26,793 bases of DNA from UBA1181 sp963648205 (GCA_963648205.1 CAVJCT010000006.1:1-26793), one strand, 5' to 3'; positions 14,984-23,840 are shown, counted from the stretch's first letter. Notes: a model not told the origin generated them from the letters alone. Numbers and translations are program-made.

Positions 14984-16468
14984 ATGAAATACGATGTAGT
15001 GATAGTAGGTGCAGGCTTGGGCGGATTGGAATGTGGTCTCACACTTGCCAAAAACGGACTGAGCGTATGCGTGTTGGAGCAACAACCTGTGTTGGGCGGC
15101 TGTCTCCAAATCTTCAAACGCAAAAAATGCACCTTCGACACGGGCTTTCACTACATCGGCGGACTCAGCGAGGGTCAGCACCTCAACCGTCTCTTCCACT
15201 ATTTCGGTCTGATGGACTTGCCTTGGCATAAGTTAGACGAAGAGTGTTTCGACGAAGTGATTTTCCATGGGAAAAGTTACGCCTTCGCCAATGGTTACGA
15301 ACGATTCGTGGAGACACTCGCCAAAGATTTTCCTCACCAAAAAGAGAATCTTAAGAAATATGTTGAGACACTCAGTGTGATTGGCAAAAACATATTCAAG
15401 AGTTTCGACCCTCGCACCGCAGAAGAGTTCTATCAAGCCCAACCCTTCACCACCACAGCGTACGAGTTTTTGGAAGAGACCATCAGCGACCCCATCTTGC
15501 GCAACGTTCTGGCAGGCACCTCTCTGAAAATGGAACTCCATAAAGAACTGCCCCTCTACATTTTTGCACAAATCAACGACTCGTTCATCCAGAGTGCTTG
15601 GCGAATCGAGGGCGGTGGCATGCAAATCGCAGAAAAATTAGCAGAGAACATTGTCCACCTGAACGGTGTTGTAAAAAAGAATGCCAAAGTTGAAGAACTC
15701 ATTGAAGAAGAGGGCGTTATCACAAGGGCAAAACTAAGCAACGGAGAAGAGATAGAAGGCAAATGGTTCATTTCCAACATTCATCCAGCAGCCACACTTC
15801 AATTAGTCAAAGAGAGCAAAAAAATCAAAAATATCTACAAGCGCAGGATCAACAACATACCGAATACCTTCGGAATGTTCACTGCCAACATACAGTTGAA
15901 GAAAGGCACTCTTCCCTACCTCAACCGTAATCAATACATCTACGAGACAGACGACCTCTGGAATTTCGGAGAGTACAAAGAGAACAAAAAAACAGATGCT
16001 CTGCTGGTGAGTTACCAATGTCCAAAAGAGGCTGAAACAACCACCGACAACATCGATTTGCTCACCCCGATGAACTGGCAAGAGGTGGAACAATGGAAAG
16101 GCACCTCGTTGATGCGTCGCGGAGCAGACTACGAATCACTCAAGCAAGCAAAAGCAGAAGAGTGTTTACAATTAGCAGAAAAACAAATTCCAGGTTTGCG
16201 CGACTGTGTGGAAAACATCTACACCAGCACTCCGTTGACCTACCAATACTATACCAACACCATGCAAGGCAGTGCCTACGGAATGCTAAAAGACCGCAGC
16301 AAACTCGCCTACACAATGTTAACCCCAAAAACACCAATCGAGAACCTTCTCTTGACAGGACAAAACCTCAATCTGCACGGTATTCTAGGCGTTTCAATGA
16401 CCTCTTTCTTCACCTGCGCCGAAATAATAGGTATGGAGAAAGTAAGAAAAGACTTAGGATTGGAGTAA
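14984..16468 (+). CDS. FAD-dependent oxidoreductase, phytoene desaturase/retinol saturase-like
   Basis: A 494-aa flavoprotein of the CrtI-like amine oxidase superfamily. Seen: the N-terminal dinucleotide-binding fold DVVIVGAGLGGLECGLTLAK with E32 closing the ribose site, a Cys-containing GGCLQIF after it, and the C-terminal FAD motif NLLLTGQNLNLHGILGVSMT. CrtI relatives desaturate, isomerise or saturate conjugated polyenes, which fits a product built by repeated condensation and dehydration. It starts 7 bases after the exporter-methyltransferase gene and is the last gene of the operon. No transmembrane segment is seen; such enzymes are usually membrane-associated. Whether it introduces or removes double bonds cannot be told. 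Confidence 0.85.
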   Translation: MKYDVVIVGAGLGGLECGLTLAKNGLSVCVLEQQPVLGGCLQIFKRKKCTFDTGFHYIGGLSEGQHLNRLFHYFGLMDLPWHKLDEECFDEVIFHGKSYAFANGYERFVETLAKDFPHQKENLKKYVETLSVIGKNIFKSFDPRTAEEFYQAQPFTTTAYEFLEETISDPILRNVLAGTSLKMELHKELPLYIFAQINDSFIQSAWRIEGGGMQIAEKLAENIVHLNGVVKKNAKVEELIEEEGVITRAKLSNGEEIEGKWFISNIHPAATLQLVKESKKIKNIYKRRINNIPNTFGMFTANIQLKKGTLPYLNRNQYIYETDDLWNFGEYKENKKTDALLVSYQCPKEAETTTDNIDLLTPMNWQEVEQWKGTSLMRRGADYESLKQAKAEECLQLAEKQIPGLRDCVENIYTSTPLTYQYYTNTMQGSAYGMLKDRSKLAYTMLTPKTPIENLLLTGQNLNLHGILGVSMTSFFTCAEIIGMEKVRKDLGLE

Positions 16469-16501
16469 AGCAGGCTGTCAAAAAACGGAAATCACGAAAA
16501 A

Positions 16502-16533
16502 TTTGCATGAACGACATCCTTTTGTTACCTTTG
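16502..16533 (+). promoter_or_regulatory. Promoter of the Rpn-like gene
   Basis: TTTG at 16502-16505 and TACCTTTG at 16526-16533 with a 20-base spacer, a near-ideal Bacteroidota -33/-7 pair. It separates this gene from the polyene-type operon and leaves a 39-base leader. Confidence 0.75.
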
Positions 16534-16572
16534 CACCAGTTTTGTGTGCAACATATATAAACTGATAAGATT

Positions 16573-17556
16573 ATGAAGGTAACAATAGCAAATCCAATTT
16601 ACGACACGGTATTCAAATACCTGATGGAAGATGATCGCATTGTGAGAGTATTGCTTTCTGCATTGCTCAAGAAAAATGTAGTAAAAACGGAACGCAGAAG
16701 ACAAGAGTATGCCAACACCAATAGAGACGACATCTCCTATTTCCGAATTGATTTTGCAGCAACCGTAGAAGACGAGAAAGGTAACCAGACGTTGATGCTC
16801 ATTGAATTGCAGAAGACCTGGCTGCCATCCGAGACCTATCGTTTCAGACAATATCTCGGTCAACAATACGCAAACAAGGAGAACCTCAAGAAAGACGAGG
16901 ATGGTAAAAATTTCGGTATTCCCATGGTGGCAGTCTATCTATTAGGACATTGTGTGGGCAATATTGAGACACCGATTCTGTACGTCAATCACCGCTACGA
17001 AGACTACGAGGGCAACGAGGTGAAAAAAGGACTTCCCGACCCCTTCGTAGACAGTCTGAAGCACGAGAGCATCATCGTACAAATACCACTTCTGCACGGC
17101 CACGTCAGTAATCGATTAGAGCAGGTTCTCTGCATTTTCGACCAATCAAACGTGTTGAAAGAGAACAAGCAAACTCTCCTAATCGACGAAAACGAATACG
17201 ACGAAAACCCTGACATGCATTATGTCATCAACAAGTTAGTGATGGCATCCGCATCGGCAGACCTTCGTCGTCAAATGGATGTTGAAGAGCAGTTCTTTTC
17301 TGAAATTGACACCCGAGATGCAGAGTTGAGCAAGGTAAAAGAAGAGAAAAAAGCTTTGAAGACAACCGTCGACAACCAAAAACAAGAGTTAGAGTTGAAA
17401 GATAAAAAGTTGGACGAGCAGAATTCAATGTTGGAACAAAAAGACCAAATGATTCGTTCCTTAGTTCAAACATTGATGCAAGCAGGAAAGTCAATAGCCG
17501 AGATTGCAACGATTACGAATATGAGTGAAGAACGTGTAAAAAAGGTATTAGAGTAG
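16573..17556 (+). CDS. Rpn/YhgA-type PD-(D/E)XK nuclease family protein
   Basis: A 327-aa member of the PDDEXK_2 / Rpn (recombination-promoting nuclease, 'putative transposase') group. The opening NPIYDTVFKYLMEDDRIVRVLLSALL is characteristic. The catalytic set reads D60 (RIDFAAT) followed by LMLIELQK with E78 and Q80, the E-x-Q variant usual for this family. The middle is unremarkable alpha/beta; residues about 245-305 are a Lys/Glu-rich coiled coil; the C terminus (SIAEIATITNMSEERVKKVLE) looks like a small helix-turn-helix. It has its own strong promoter and no partner. Such genes are often multi-copy in Bacteroidota; the function is unsettled (recombination and toxin roles have been proposed). 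Confidence 0.82.
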   Translation: MKVTIANPIYDTVFKYLMEDDRIVRVLLSALLKKNVVKTERRRQEYANTNRDDISYFRIDFAATVEDEKGNQTLMLIELQKTWLPSETYRFRQYLGQQYANKENLKKDEDGKNFGIPMVAVYLLGHCVGNIETPILYVNHRYEDYEGNEVKKGLPDPFVDSLKHESIIVQIPLLHGHVSNRLEQVLCIFDQSNVLKENKQTLLIDENEYDENPDMHYVINKLVMASASADLRRQMDVEEQFFSEIDTRDAELSKVKEEKKALKTTVDNQKQELELKDKKLDEQNSMLEQKDQMIRSLVQTLMQAGKSIAEIATITNMSEERVKKVLE

Positions 17557-17690
17557 CCCGACAAAGAGTGCATACTATTCGTCAAGATTAAAAAACAAAA
17601 CGAAAGAAAGCCTCACTGAAAACTAAACGATTCCGTCGTTTTCTCTAACAAATTTCTTTTTTATTTGGAGTATTGAAAAAAAACTTTTCT

Positions 17691-17698
17691 TACTTTTG
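17691..17698 (+). promoter_or_regulatory. -7 box TACTTTTG of nifJ
   Basis: Exact TAnnTTTG match followed by CAA, about 73 bases before the nifJ ATG. Candidate upstream elements are TTTG at 17664-17667 (23-base spacer) and ATTG at 17672-17675 (15-base spacer); neither has ideal spacing. The flanking A- and T-tracts may act as an UP-like element. Confidence 0.6.
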
Positions 17699-17771
17699 CA
17701 ATACGAGTAGGGTTAATCTACCTTCTCGTTCTGCTATGACAGAATTATATTGTTCATTATATAGATAAATT

Positions 17772-20700
17772 ATGGCTAAAGAAAAGAAATTCATCACTTG
17801 TGATGGAAATGAAGCAGCTGCACATATCTCATATATGTTCAGCGAGTGTGCCTGTATCTACCCTATCACGCCATCTTCAACAATGGCTGAGCATGTAGAC
17901 GAATGGGCTGCACAAGGTCGCAAGAACATCTTCGGCGAAACAGTGTCTGTTACCGAAATGCAGTCTGAGGCTGGTGCAGCAGGTGCAGTTCACGGTTCAA
18001 TCCAAGCAGGAGCGTTGACCTCCACCTACACAGCATCTCAAGGACTCCTTTTGATGATTCCGAACATGTACAAAATCGCTGCAGAGAAAATGCCAGCTGT
18101 TTTCCATGTTTCTGCTCGTACCATCGCATCTCACTCATTATGTATCTTCGGTGACCACCAGGATGTTTACGCTTGCCGTCAGACTGGTTTCGCAATGCTC
18201 GCCGAGGGTTCTGTACAAGAGGTTATGGACCTCGCTGGTGTAGCTCACTTGTCTACTATCAAGTCTCAGGTTCCTTTCCTCAACTTCTTCGACGGTTTCC
18301 GTACTTCTCACGAAATCCAGAAAATTGAGAAATTAGACAACGAAGACCTCGCTGGCCTTATCGACCAAGAGAAACTCGCCGAGTTCCGTTCTCGCGCCCT
18401 CAACCCTAACAAACCTGTTATGCGTGGTATGGCTGAGAACCCTGATACATTCTTCACTCACCGTGAGTCTTGCAACTCTATGTACGCAGCAGTTCCAGCT
18501 ATCGTTGAGAACTACATGAAGGAGATCTCTAAGATCACCGGTCGTAACTACGGCTTGTTCGACTACTACGGAGCAGCAGACGCAGACCGCGTTATCATCG
18601 CTATGGGTTCTGTTACTGAGTGTATCCGTGAGGTTATCGACTTCCTCGCTAAGAAGGGTGAGAAAGTTGGTTTGGTTGCCGTTCACTTGTATCGTCCATT
18701 CTCTACAAAACACTTGCTCGCTGCAGTTCCTAAGTCTGCTAAAGTCATCACTGTTTTGGATAGAACTAAGGAGCCAGGTGCAAACGGAGAACCTCTCTAC
18801 TTGGATGTTCGCGAGGCATTCTACGAGGAGAAGAACGCTCCAGTTATCGTAGGTGGCCGTTACGGTTTGGGTTCAAACGATACTACTCCAGCTCAGATCC
18901 TTTCTGTATACGAGAACATGTCTCTTCCAACTCCAAAGAACCACTTCACTGTTGGTATCGAAGACGACGTTACCTTCACTTCTCTTCCAAAGAAGGACGA
19001 AATCGCAGTTGGTGGAGCAGGAATGTTCGAGGCTAAATTCTACGGTTTGGGTGCTGATGGTACTGTAGGTGCTAACAAGAACTCAGTAAAGATCATCGGT
19101 GACAACACTAACAAGCACTGTCAAGCATACTTCTCTTACGACTCTAAGAAGTCTGGAGGTTTCACTTGCTCTCACTTGCGTTTCGGTGACACTCCAATCC
19201 GTTCAACCTACTTGGTGAACACCCCTAACTTCGTTGCTTGCCACGTTCAAGCATACCTTCACATGTACGACGTAACTCGTGGTCTTCAAAAGAACGGTAC
19301 ATTCTTGTTGAACACCATCTGGGAAGGTGAAGAGTTGGCTAAGAACTTGCCTAACAAGGTAAAGGCTTACTTCGCTAAGAATAATATCAAAGTTTACTAT
19401 ATCAACGCTACTAAGATTGCTCAAGAGATCGGTTTGGGTAACAGAACCAACACCATCCTCCAATCTGCATTCTTCCGTATCACAGAGGTTATCCCTGTCG
19501 ACTTGGCTGTAGAGCAAATGAAGAAATTCATCGTTAAGTCTTACGGTAAGAAGGGTGAAGATGTTGTCAACAAGAACTACGCTGCCGTAGATCGTGGTGG
19601 TGAGTACAAAGAGTTGACTATCGACCCAGCATGGGCTAACTTAGAGGCAGACCCAGTTAAACCTAACAACGACCCTGAGTTCATCAACAAGATCGTTCGT
19701 CCTATCAATGCTCAAAACGGCGACTTGCTCAAAGTTTCAGCATTCAAGGGCATCGAGGATGGTGAATGGCAAGCTGGTACTGCAGCATACGAGAAACGTG
19801 GTGTGTCAGCATTCGTTCCAGTATGGAATGCAGCAGACTGTGTACAATGTAACAAATGTGCATTCGTTTGTCCTCACGCATGTATCCGTCCAATCGTCAT
19901 GACTGACGAAGAGGCTAAGGGTATGAACGGTGAGATGATCGAGATGAAAGCTCCAGCTGCTATGAAGGGAATGAAGTTCCGTATGCAGGTTGGTGTTCTC
20001 GACTGTCTTGGTTGTGGAAACTGTGTTGACGTTTGTATGGGTAACAACCCTGAGAAAGGCAAGAACGCCCTCAAGATGGTTCCATTCGACCCAGAATCAG
20101 CAGAGACTGCAACTGAAACTGCAAACTGGGAGTACGGTGTTAAGAAGGTAACTTCTAAACAAGATTTGATCGACATCACTTCTAATCCTAAGAACTCACA
20201 GTTCGCTCAACCTTTGTTCGAGTTCTCTGGCGCATGTTCAGGATGTGGTGAGACTCCATACGTTAAGTTGATTTCTCAGTTGTTCGGTGATCGTGAGATC
20301 GTAGCCAACGCAACTGGATGTTCTTCTATCTACTCTGGTTCAATTCCTTCAACTCCTTACACTACCAACGCTAAGGGTCAAGGTCCAGCTTGGGCTAACT
20401 CTTTGTTCGAGGACTTCTGTGAGTTCGGTCTCGGAATGGAATTGGCTAACGAGAAGATGCGTGAGAGAATCGAGAGAGTAATGAAAGAGGCTATCGACGC
20501 TGATTGCACTCCTGCTGAGGCTAAGGACTTGTTCGCTCAATGGATTGAGAACAAGAACGACGCTGCTAAGACTAAGGAGTTGTACGAGAAGATCGTTCCA
20601 GTAGTAGAGGCAGGCAAGAAGAATGGTTGCAACCACTGCAAGCAGTTGAGCGAGTTGGAGGGTTACCTCATCAAGCGTTCTCAATGGATCATCGGTGGTG

Positions 20701-21332
20701 ATGGTGCTTCATACGATATCGGATACGGAGGACTCGACCACGTTATCGCTTCTGGTAAGAACGTTAACATCTTGGTTTTGGATACTGAGGTTTACTCAAA
20801 CACTGGAGGACAATCTTCTAAGGCTACTCCTCTCGGAGCAATCGCTAAGTTCGCTGCTTCTGGAAAGCGCGTTCGCAAGAAGGACTTGGGTATGATCGCA
20901 ACCACTTACGGTTACGTTTACGTTGCTCAGATCGCCATGGGAGCTGACCAAGCACAATGCTTGAAGGCAATCAAGGAGGCTGAGGCATACGACGGACCAT
21001 CATTGATCATCGCATACGCTCCATGTATCAACCACGGTTTGAAGGCTGGTATGGGTAAGGCACAAGCTGAGGAAGCCAAAGCAGTTGCTTGCGGTTACTG
21101 GCACTTGTGGCGTTTCAACCCAGCTTTGGAGGCAGAAGGCAAGAACCCATTCTCTTTGGATTCAAAAGAGCCTGACTACTCTAAGTTCCAAGACTTCTTG
21201 AAGGGTGAGGTTCGTTACGCTTCTGTAATGAAACAATTCCCTAACGAGGCACAAGAGTTGTTCAACGCTTCTGAGGAGATGGCTAAGAAACGTTACCAAT
21301 CATACGTTCGTATGACTAAGATGGAATATTAA
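17772..21332 (+). CDS. nifJ: Pyruvate:ferredoxin (flavodoxin) oxidoreductase
   Basis: Oxidises pyruvate with CoA to acetyl-CoA and CO2, passing electrons to ferredoxin or flavodoxin; the main pyruvate route of anaerobes. The 1186 aa form the full one-chain enzyme: N-terminal domain with ACIYPITPSSTMAEHVDEWA, gamma and delta parts, two 4Fe-4S motifs (CVQCNKCAFVC from about 689, CLGCGNCVDVC from about 743), the proximal-cluster Cys pair CSGCGE (about 821), the thiamine diphosphate site GGDGASYDIGYGG (about 975) and LDTEVYSNTGGQ, and YAPCINHG near 1083. Length is normal. Codon choice is very biased (GTT, GCT, GGT, CGT, AAC, AAG), as expected for a highly expressed catabolic gene. It is a single-gene unit with its own promoter and terminator. 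Confidence 0.97.
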   Translation: MAKEKKFITCDGNEAAAHISYMFSECACIYPITPSSTMAEHVDEWAAQGRKNIFGETVSVTEMQSEAGAAGAVHGSIQAGALTSTYTASQGLLLMIPNMYKIAAEKMPAVFHVSARTIASHSLCIFGDHQDVYACRQTGFAMLAEGSVQEVMDLAGVAHLSTIKSQVPFLNFFDGFRTSHEIQKIEKLDNEDLAGLIDQEKLAEFRSRALNPNKPVMRGMAENPDTFFTHRESCNSMYAAVPAIVENYMKEISKITGRNYGLFDYYGAADADRVIIAMGSVTECIREVIDFLAKKGEKVGLVAVHLYRPFSTKHLLAAVPKSAKVITVLDRTKEPGANGEPLYLDVREAFYEEKNAPVIVGGRYGLGSNDTTPAQILSVYENMSLPTPKNHFTVGIEDDVTFTSLPKKDEIAVGGAGMFEAKFYGLGADGTVGANKNSVKIIGDNTNKHCQAYFSYDSKKSGGFTCSHLRFGDTPIRSTYLVNTPNFVACHVQAYLHMYDVTRGLQKNGTFLLNTIWEGEELAKNLPNKVKAYFAKNNIKVYYINATKIAQEIGLGNRTNTILQSAFFRITEVIPVDLAVEQMKKFIVKSYGKKGEDVVNKNYAAVDRGGEYKELTIDPAWANLEADPVKPNNDPEFINKIVRPINAQNGDLLKVSAFKGIEDGEWQAGTAAYEKRGVSAFVPVWNAADCVQCNKCAFVCPHACIRPIVMTDEEAKGMNGEMIEMKAPAAMKGMKFRMQVGVLDCLGCGNCVDVCMGNNPEKGKNALKMVPFDPESAETATETANWEYGVKKVTSKQDLIDITSNPKNSQFAQPLFEFSGACSGCGETPYVKLISQLFGDREIVANATGCSSIYSGSIPSTPYTTNAKGQGPAWANSLFEDFCEFGLGMELANEKMRERIERVMKEAIDADCTPAEAKDLFAQWIENKNDAAKTKELYEKIVPVVEAGKKNGCNHCKQLSELEGYLIKRSQWIIGGDGASYDIGYGGLDHVIASGKNVNILVLDTEVYSNTGGQSSKATPLGAIAKFAASGKRVRKKDLGMIATTYGYVYVAQIAMGADQAQCLKAIKEAEAYDGPSLIIAYAPCINHGLKAGMGKAQAEEAKAVACGYWHLWRFNPALEAEGKNPFSLDSKEPDYSKFQDFLKGEVRYASVMKQFPNEAQELFNASEEMAKKRYQSYVRMTKMEY

Positions 21333-21353
21333 TCGTCTGATTAACTATCTATA

Positions 21354-21388
21354 GAAAGAGGGAGGAACAAAAGTTTCTCCCTCTTTTG
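21354..21388 (+). terminator. Rho-independent terminator after nifJ
   Basis: AAAGAGGGAG (21355-21364) pairs perfectly with CTCCCTCTTT (21377-21386); four further pairs (one G-U) close over an AAAA loop, followed by TTTTG. It lies 22 bases after the nifJ stop and closes that unit. Confidence 0.9.
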
Positions 21389-21444
21389 TTTCAAAAAGTC
21401 TCACAAAAATTTTGATGCACAAACGCAAAAAAAGTCTCTCAGAA

Positions 21445-21475
21445 TTTGCCAGATTAAAAAAGTGTGGTATCTTTG
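21445..21475 (+). promoter_or_regulatory. Promoter of the tRNA-Gly/tRNA-Leu operon
   Basis: TTTG at 21445-21448 and TATCTTTG at 21468-21475 with a 19-base spacer, an excellent Bacteroidota promoter. It is about 70 bases before the tRNA-Gly. No second promoter box is visible before the lipoprotein gene downstream. Confidence 0.75.
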
Positions 21476-21545
21476 TACCGCAATTAAGAAACGCACTAAG
21501 AGAAGTGAGTTTAAGAGTTGAAATAAAGGAAATAAGTTCCAAAAT

Positions 21546-21618
21546 GCGAAAATAGCTCAGTTGGTAGAGCACAACCTTGCCAAGGTTGGGGTCGCGGGTT
21601 CGAGTCCCGTTTTTCGCT
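21546..21618 (+). tRNA. tRNA-Gly (anticodon GCC)
   Basis: A 73-base cloverleaf: acceptor GCGAAAA pairs with TTTTCGC, the anticodon stem CAACC/GGTTG holds loop TTGCCAA with anticodon GCC, and the T-arm is GCGGG-TTCGAGT-CCCGT. CCA is not encoded. Confidence 0.97.
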
Positions 21619-21644
21619 CAAATAAAGATTGGCAAGTCCAATTT

Positions 21645-21728
21645 GCTTAGGTGGTGGAATTGGTAGACACGCTACTTTGAGGGGGTAGTGCCGGTTACGG
21701 CGTGTGAGTTCGAATCTCATCTTGAGCA
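21645..21728 (+). tRNA. tRNA-Leu (anticodon GAG)
   Basis: An 84-base class II tRNA: acceptor GCTTAGG with CTTGAGC (G-U pairs allowed), anticodon stem CTACT/GGTAG with loop TTGAGGG (anticodon GAG), a long variable arm TGCCG-gtta-CGGCG, and T-arm GTGAG-TTCGAAT-CTCAT. CCA is not encoded. It is 26 bases after tRNA-Gly, hence cotranscribed. Confidence 0.96.
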
Positions 21729-21770
21729 CTGTTTTCAGTATATTTTTAATAGGTAATCAGTAGATAATTT

Positions 21771-22418
21771 ATGTTGAAGAGATTTTTATATTTATTAATC
21801 TCTCTTTCGTTGTTTTTATGCTACTCGTGTAAGAAAGACGGAGACGAGACATTGGAAGGTGATCCAAGCGAGTTAGTAGATGACAGTCATGTGAAAGTAG
21901 ACAGTCGATATGATATTACTGCTATTTGCCCTACTGGGGAGTGGACAAATCAATACAACGATACTTGTCCAGAGGCAAGCCGAGACTACTACAAAGACTA
22001 TCTTTTCAATCGTGTAACTTTAGCGTACAAAGGAGATAGCATTGTCAGTTCAAGCGGATCAGTTTCCTTTCCTACCGCAATCTATTTGATGAGATTTCAC
22101 TACATTCCAACCTCTCAGGCTGATGCGGAAGATTTCATGAAAGGCTACAAAGAGACATGCTTCGATGCGTTTGAGGATTATTACTATGTGCAAGATAGCA
22201 TATCCGACTTTGAAACAACATCGTTGAATGGCTACGAAGCCAAGTACTTCACCGCAAAAATGGGTGTATACGTTGCTTCTGGAACTCAAGAGATTTACTT
22301 AATGTACGAGAACGGAAGAGTCTACGGAGTCGATCTGAGTTACCTTGACTCACTCTCTACAGAAGCAGGAATTGAGAACGCAAGAAGTGTGATGAAGACA
22401 ATCTCCATCGTTCAGTAA
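21771..22418 (+). CDS. Small lipoprotein, unrecognised
   Basis: A 215-aa protein with a lipoprotein-type signal peptide: positively charged MLKR, a hydrophobic core LYLLISLSLFL, then C20 in CYSCKKDGDE. The -3 to -1 residues (C, Y, S) are not a textbook lipobox, but a Cys followed by charged residues is common in Bacteroidota lipoproteins, and the acidic stretch after it may be a surface-export signal (inference). The mature part is rich in Tyr, Asp and Ser, with a repeated pattern of amphipathic strands and helices; four more Cys residues are present. I do not recognise the family. It begins 42 bases after tRNA-Leu with no visible promoter of its own, so it may be read from the tRNA promoter. 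A strong hairpin follows. Confidence 0.75.
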   Translation: MLKRFLYLLISLSLFLCYSCKKDGDETLEGDPSELVDDSHVKVDSRYDITAICPTGEWTNQYNDTCPEASRDYYKDYLFNRVTLAYKGDSIVSSSGSVSFPTAIYLMRFHYIPTSQADAEDFMKGYKETCFDAFEDYYYVQDSISDFETTSLNGYEAKYFTAKMGVYVASGTQEIYLMYENGRVYGVDLSYLDSLSTEAGIENARSVMKTISIVQ

Positions 22419-22437
22419 ACGATTCTAAAAATATAAA

Positions 22438-22469
22438 ATGAAGCCACGAGTTTAGATTCGTGGCTTCGT
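22438..22469. terminator. Bidirectional terminator between convergent genes
   Basis: GAAGCCACGA (22440-22449) pairs with TCGTGGCTTC (22458-22467), extended by further pairs at both ends. On the minus strand it is followed by ATTTTATATTTTT, a good U-rich tail; on the plus strand the tail is weaker (GTCGTTTAT). It sits between the lipoprotein gene and the convergent ATPase gene and can serve both. Confidence 0.8.
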
Positions 22470-22489
22470 CGTTTATAGAATTGGGAGAA

Positions 22490-23806
22490 TCATTCAAATT
22501 CAGTTTGATGGTCTTTGAAGAATTGGTAATGAGTTAACAACAACCACTTCCAAACCGGGACAACCTCGATCACCCTACCCTCTGCATTTATCGTTCTTTC
22601 ATCATCTCGAGTAATAATAATTCCACTATACTCGGGGAAGGCTGACAGGAACTTCAACAGACCTCCAACCTCACGCTCGTATGTATCGTCATCAATCAAA
22701 TCATACGCTACCTGAATAGCCGTCCTCACTGTTGGTACGCAAAAGTCTATTTCAACATTTTTACTATAATAGTATAAAAGCGTCTCCTCTTCGGTATTTC
22801 GGTAAAGGCGATTGAGTTGAATCGCGACAATGTTTTCCAACAACTTTGTCTCTCCTTGATACAAAAAGAGGTTTAGAAGACCATTGTCTGCCATATAGCG
22901 TTTCACCATAGTAGCCTGCTCGGTAAAGGAAGTTGCTAAGTTTGGAATGGAGAAAAACAAATAAGCATCCTGCATAAAGCTTAAATAGTCTTTCAACACT
23001 GGCAAACTAACACTGTCTCCTGTCGACTTTACAATATTCTGCAATCTCGTTTGAGAAGTTGGTTGCATCACGCTATCAGCCAATTTCTTACAAAGGAGAC
23101 GAAAGACTCTCGCATTTCTGATATTATTGCGTTCGACAATATCGCCCACAAGAATCTTTTGGTAAAGCGAATTTAAATACTCCCGTTTATCCACCTGTTC
23201 AAAAGACTCCGCAATTCCTCCTTCGTAAAAGTATTTTTCAAACAAATTTGCTATTTTCGCCTTCGTTTGTAAATCACACTCCCAATTTTTCGACATCTCA
23301 ACTTGATGATAAACAAGGTATTCGTAAAATGAGAATGGAAATATCTCTCGAGGAATATACCTTCCTCCAAGAGAAGAAAAGATTTCCCTGCTTAGCATTT
23401 TTGCATTGCTACCTGTTATCATCACGCGATACTTAGAATCTGCCAACCGTCGAGCAAAAACCTGCCAACCATCAATGTTTTGTACTTCATCTAAATAAAC
23501 AACTGGTTGACGATCAGGATATAGTTCATAGTAAGACTCAAGAACGACTCCCAACTCCTCTGCTTTTATATTTACCAAACGTTCATCTTCAAAACTGATA
23601 TAGAGAATATCCTCCGCATCAGATTTTCCATTGCTGATTCGTTCCTGAATATCTTGGTACAACAAGTAAGACTTTCCTGCTCGTCGTAACCCTAAAAGCA
23701 CATAATTTGCCGTCTCTCCAAACAAAACATTCCGACGAATCAAAGGATAAGTCGGAATGGCTTTTTGCTTTTCTATGATGATGTTCTTGATGATTCGCTT
23801 ATCCAT
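22490..23806 (-). CDS. AAA_14/DUF4143-type ATP-binding protein, second copy
   Basis: A 438-aa ATPase of the same broad group as the one at 3488-4846 but of a different subfamily. Walker A GLRRAGKS at 39-46, Walker B PVVYLDEVQ at 101-109, then WQVFARRLAD and MITGSNA (129-135, sensor-like). The middle (FPFSFYEYLVY, FEKYFYEGGIAE, LVGDIVERN) is typical of the family. The C-terminal PD-(D/E)XK-like part reads ENIVAIQLNRL, VEIDFCVP and TAIQVAYDL, where the usual final Lys of the E-V-K motif is replaced by Ala (VAYD), so nuclease activity is doubtful. It is a single-gene unit between a TAnnTTTG box and the shared terminator. Cellular role unknown. Confidence 0.85.
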   Translation of the reverse strand: MDKRIIKNIIIEKQKAIPTYPLIRRNVLFGETANYVLLGLRRAGKSYLLYQDIQERISNGKSDAEDILYISFEDERLVNIKAEELGVVLESYYELYPDRQPVVYLDEVQNIDGWQVFARRLADSKYRVMITGSNAKMLSREIFSSLGGRYIPREIFPFSFYEYLVYHQVEMSKNWECDLQTKAKIANLFEKYFYEGGIAESFEQVDKREYLNSLYQKILVGDIVERNNIRNARVFRLLCKKLADSVMQPTSQTRLQNIVKSTGDSVSLPVLKDYLSFMQDAYLFFSIPNLATSFTEQATMVKRYMADNGLLNLFLYQGETKLLENIVAIQLNRLYRNTEEETLLYYYSKNVEIDFCVPTVRTAIQVAYDLIDDDTYEREVGGLLKFLSAFPEYSGIIITRDDERTINAEGRVIEVVPVWKWLLLTHYQFFKDHQTEFE

Positions 23807-23832
23807 TCTGCTCTATTTGAAAGTACACTTTG

Positions 23833-23840
23833 CAAATATA
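23833..23840 (-). promoter_or_regulatory. -7 box of the second DUF4143-type ATPase gene
   Basis: The minus strand reads TATATTTGC, an exact TAnnTTTG match, 26 bases before the ATG at 23806. The region further upstream is very AT-rich and has no clear -33 TTTG; it contains the perfect palindrome aaactatagttt at 23886-23897. Confidence 0.5.

Noticed and set aside
16573..17556. Insertion sequence (annotated 'putative transposase' in this family)
   Set aside because: No terminal inverted repeats or target-site duplication flank it and it has a normal gene promoter; Rpn-type proteins are not classical transposases.
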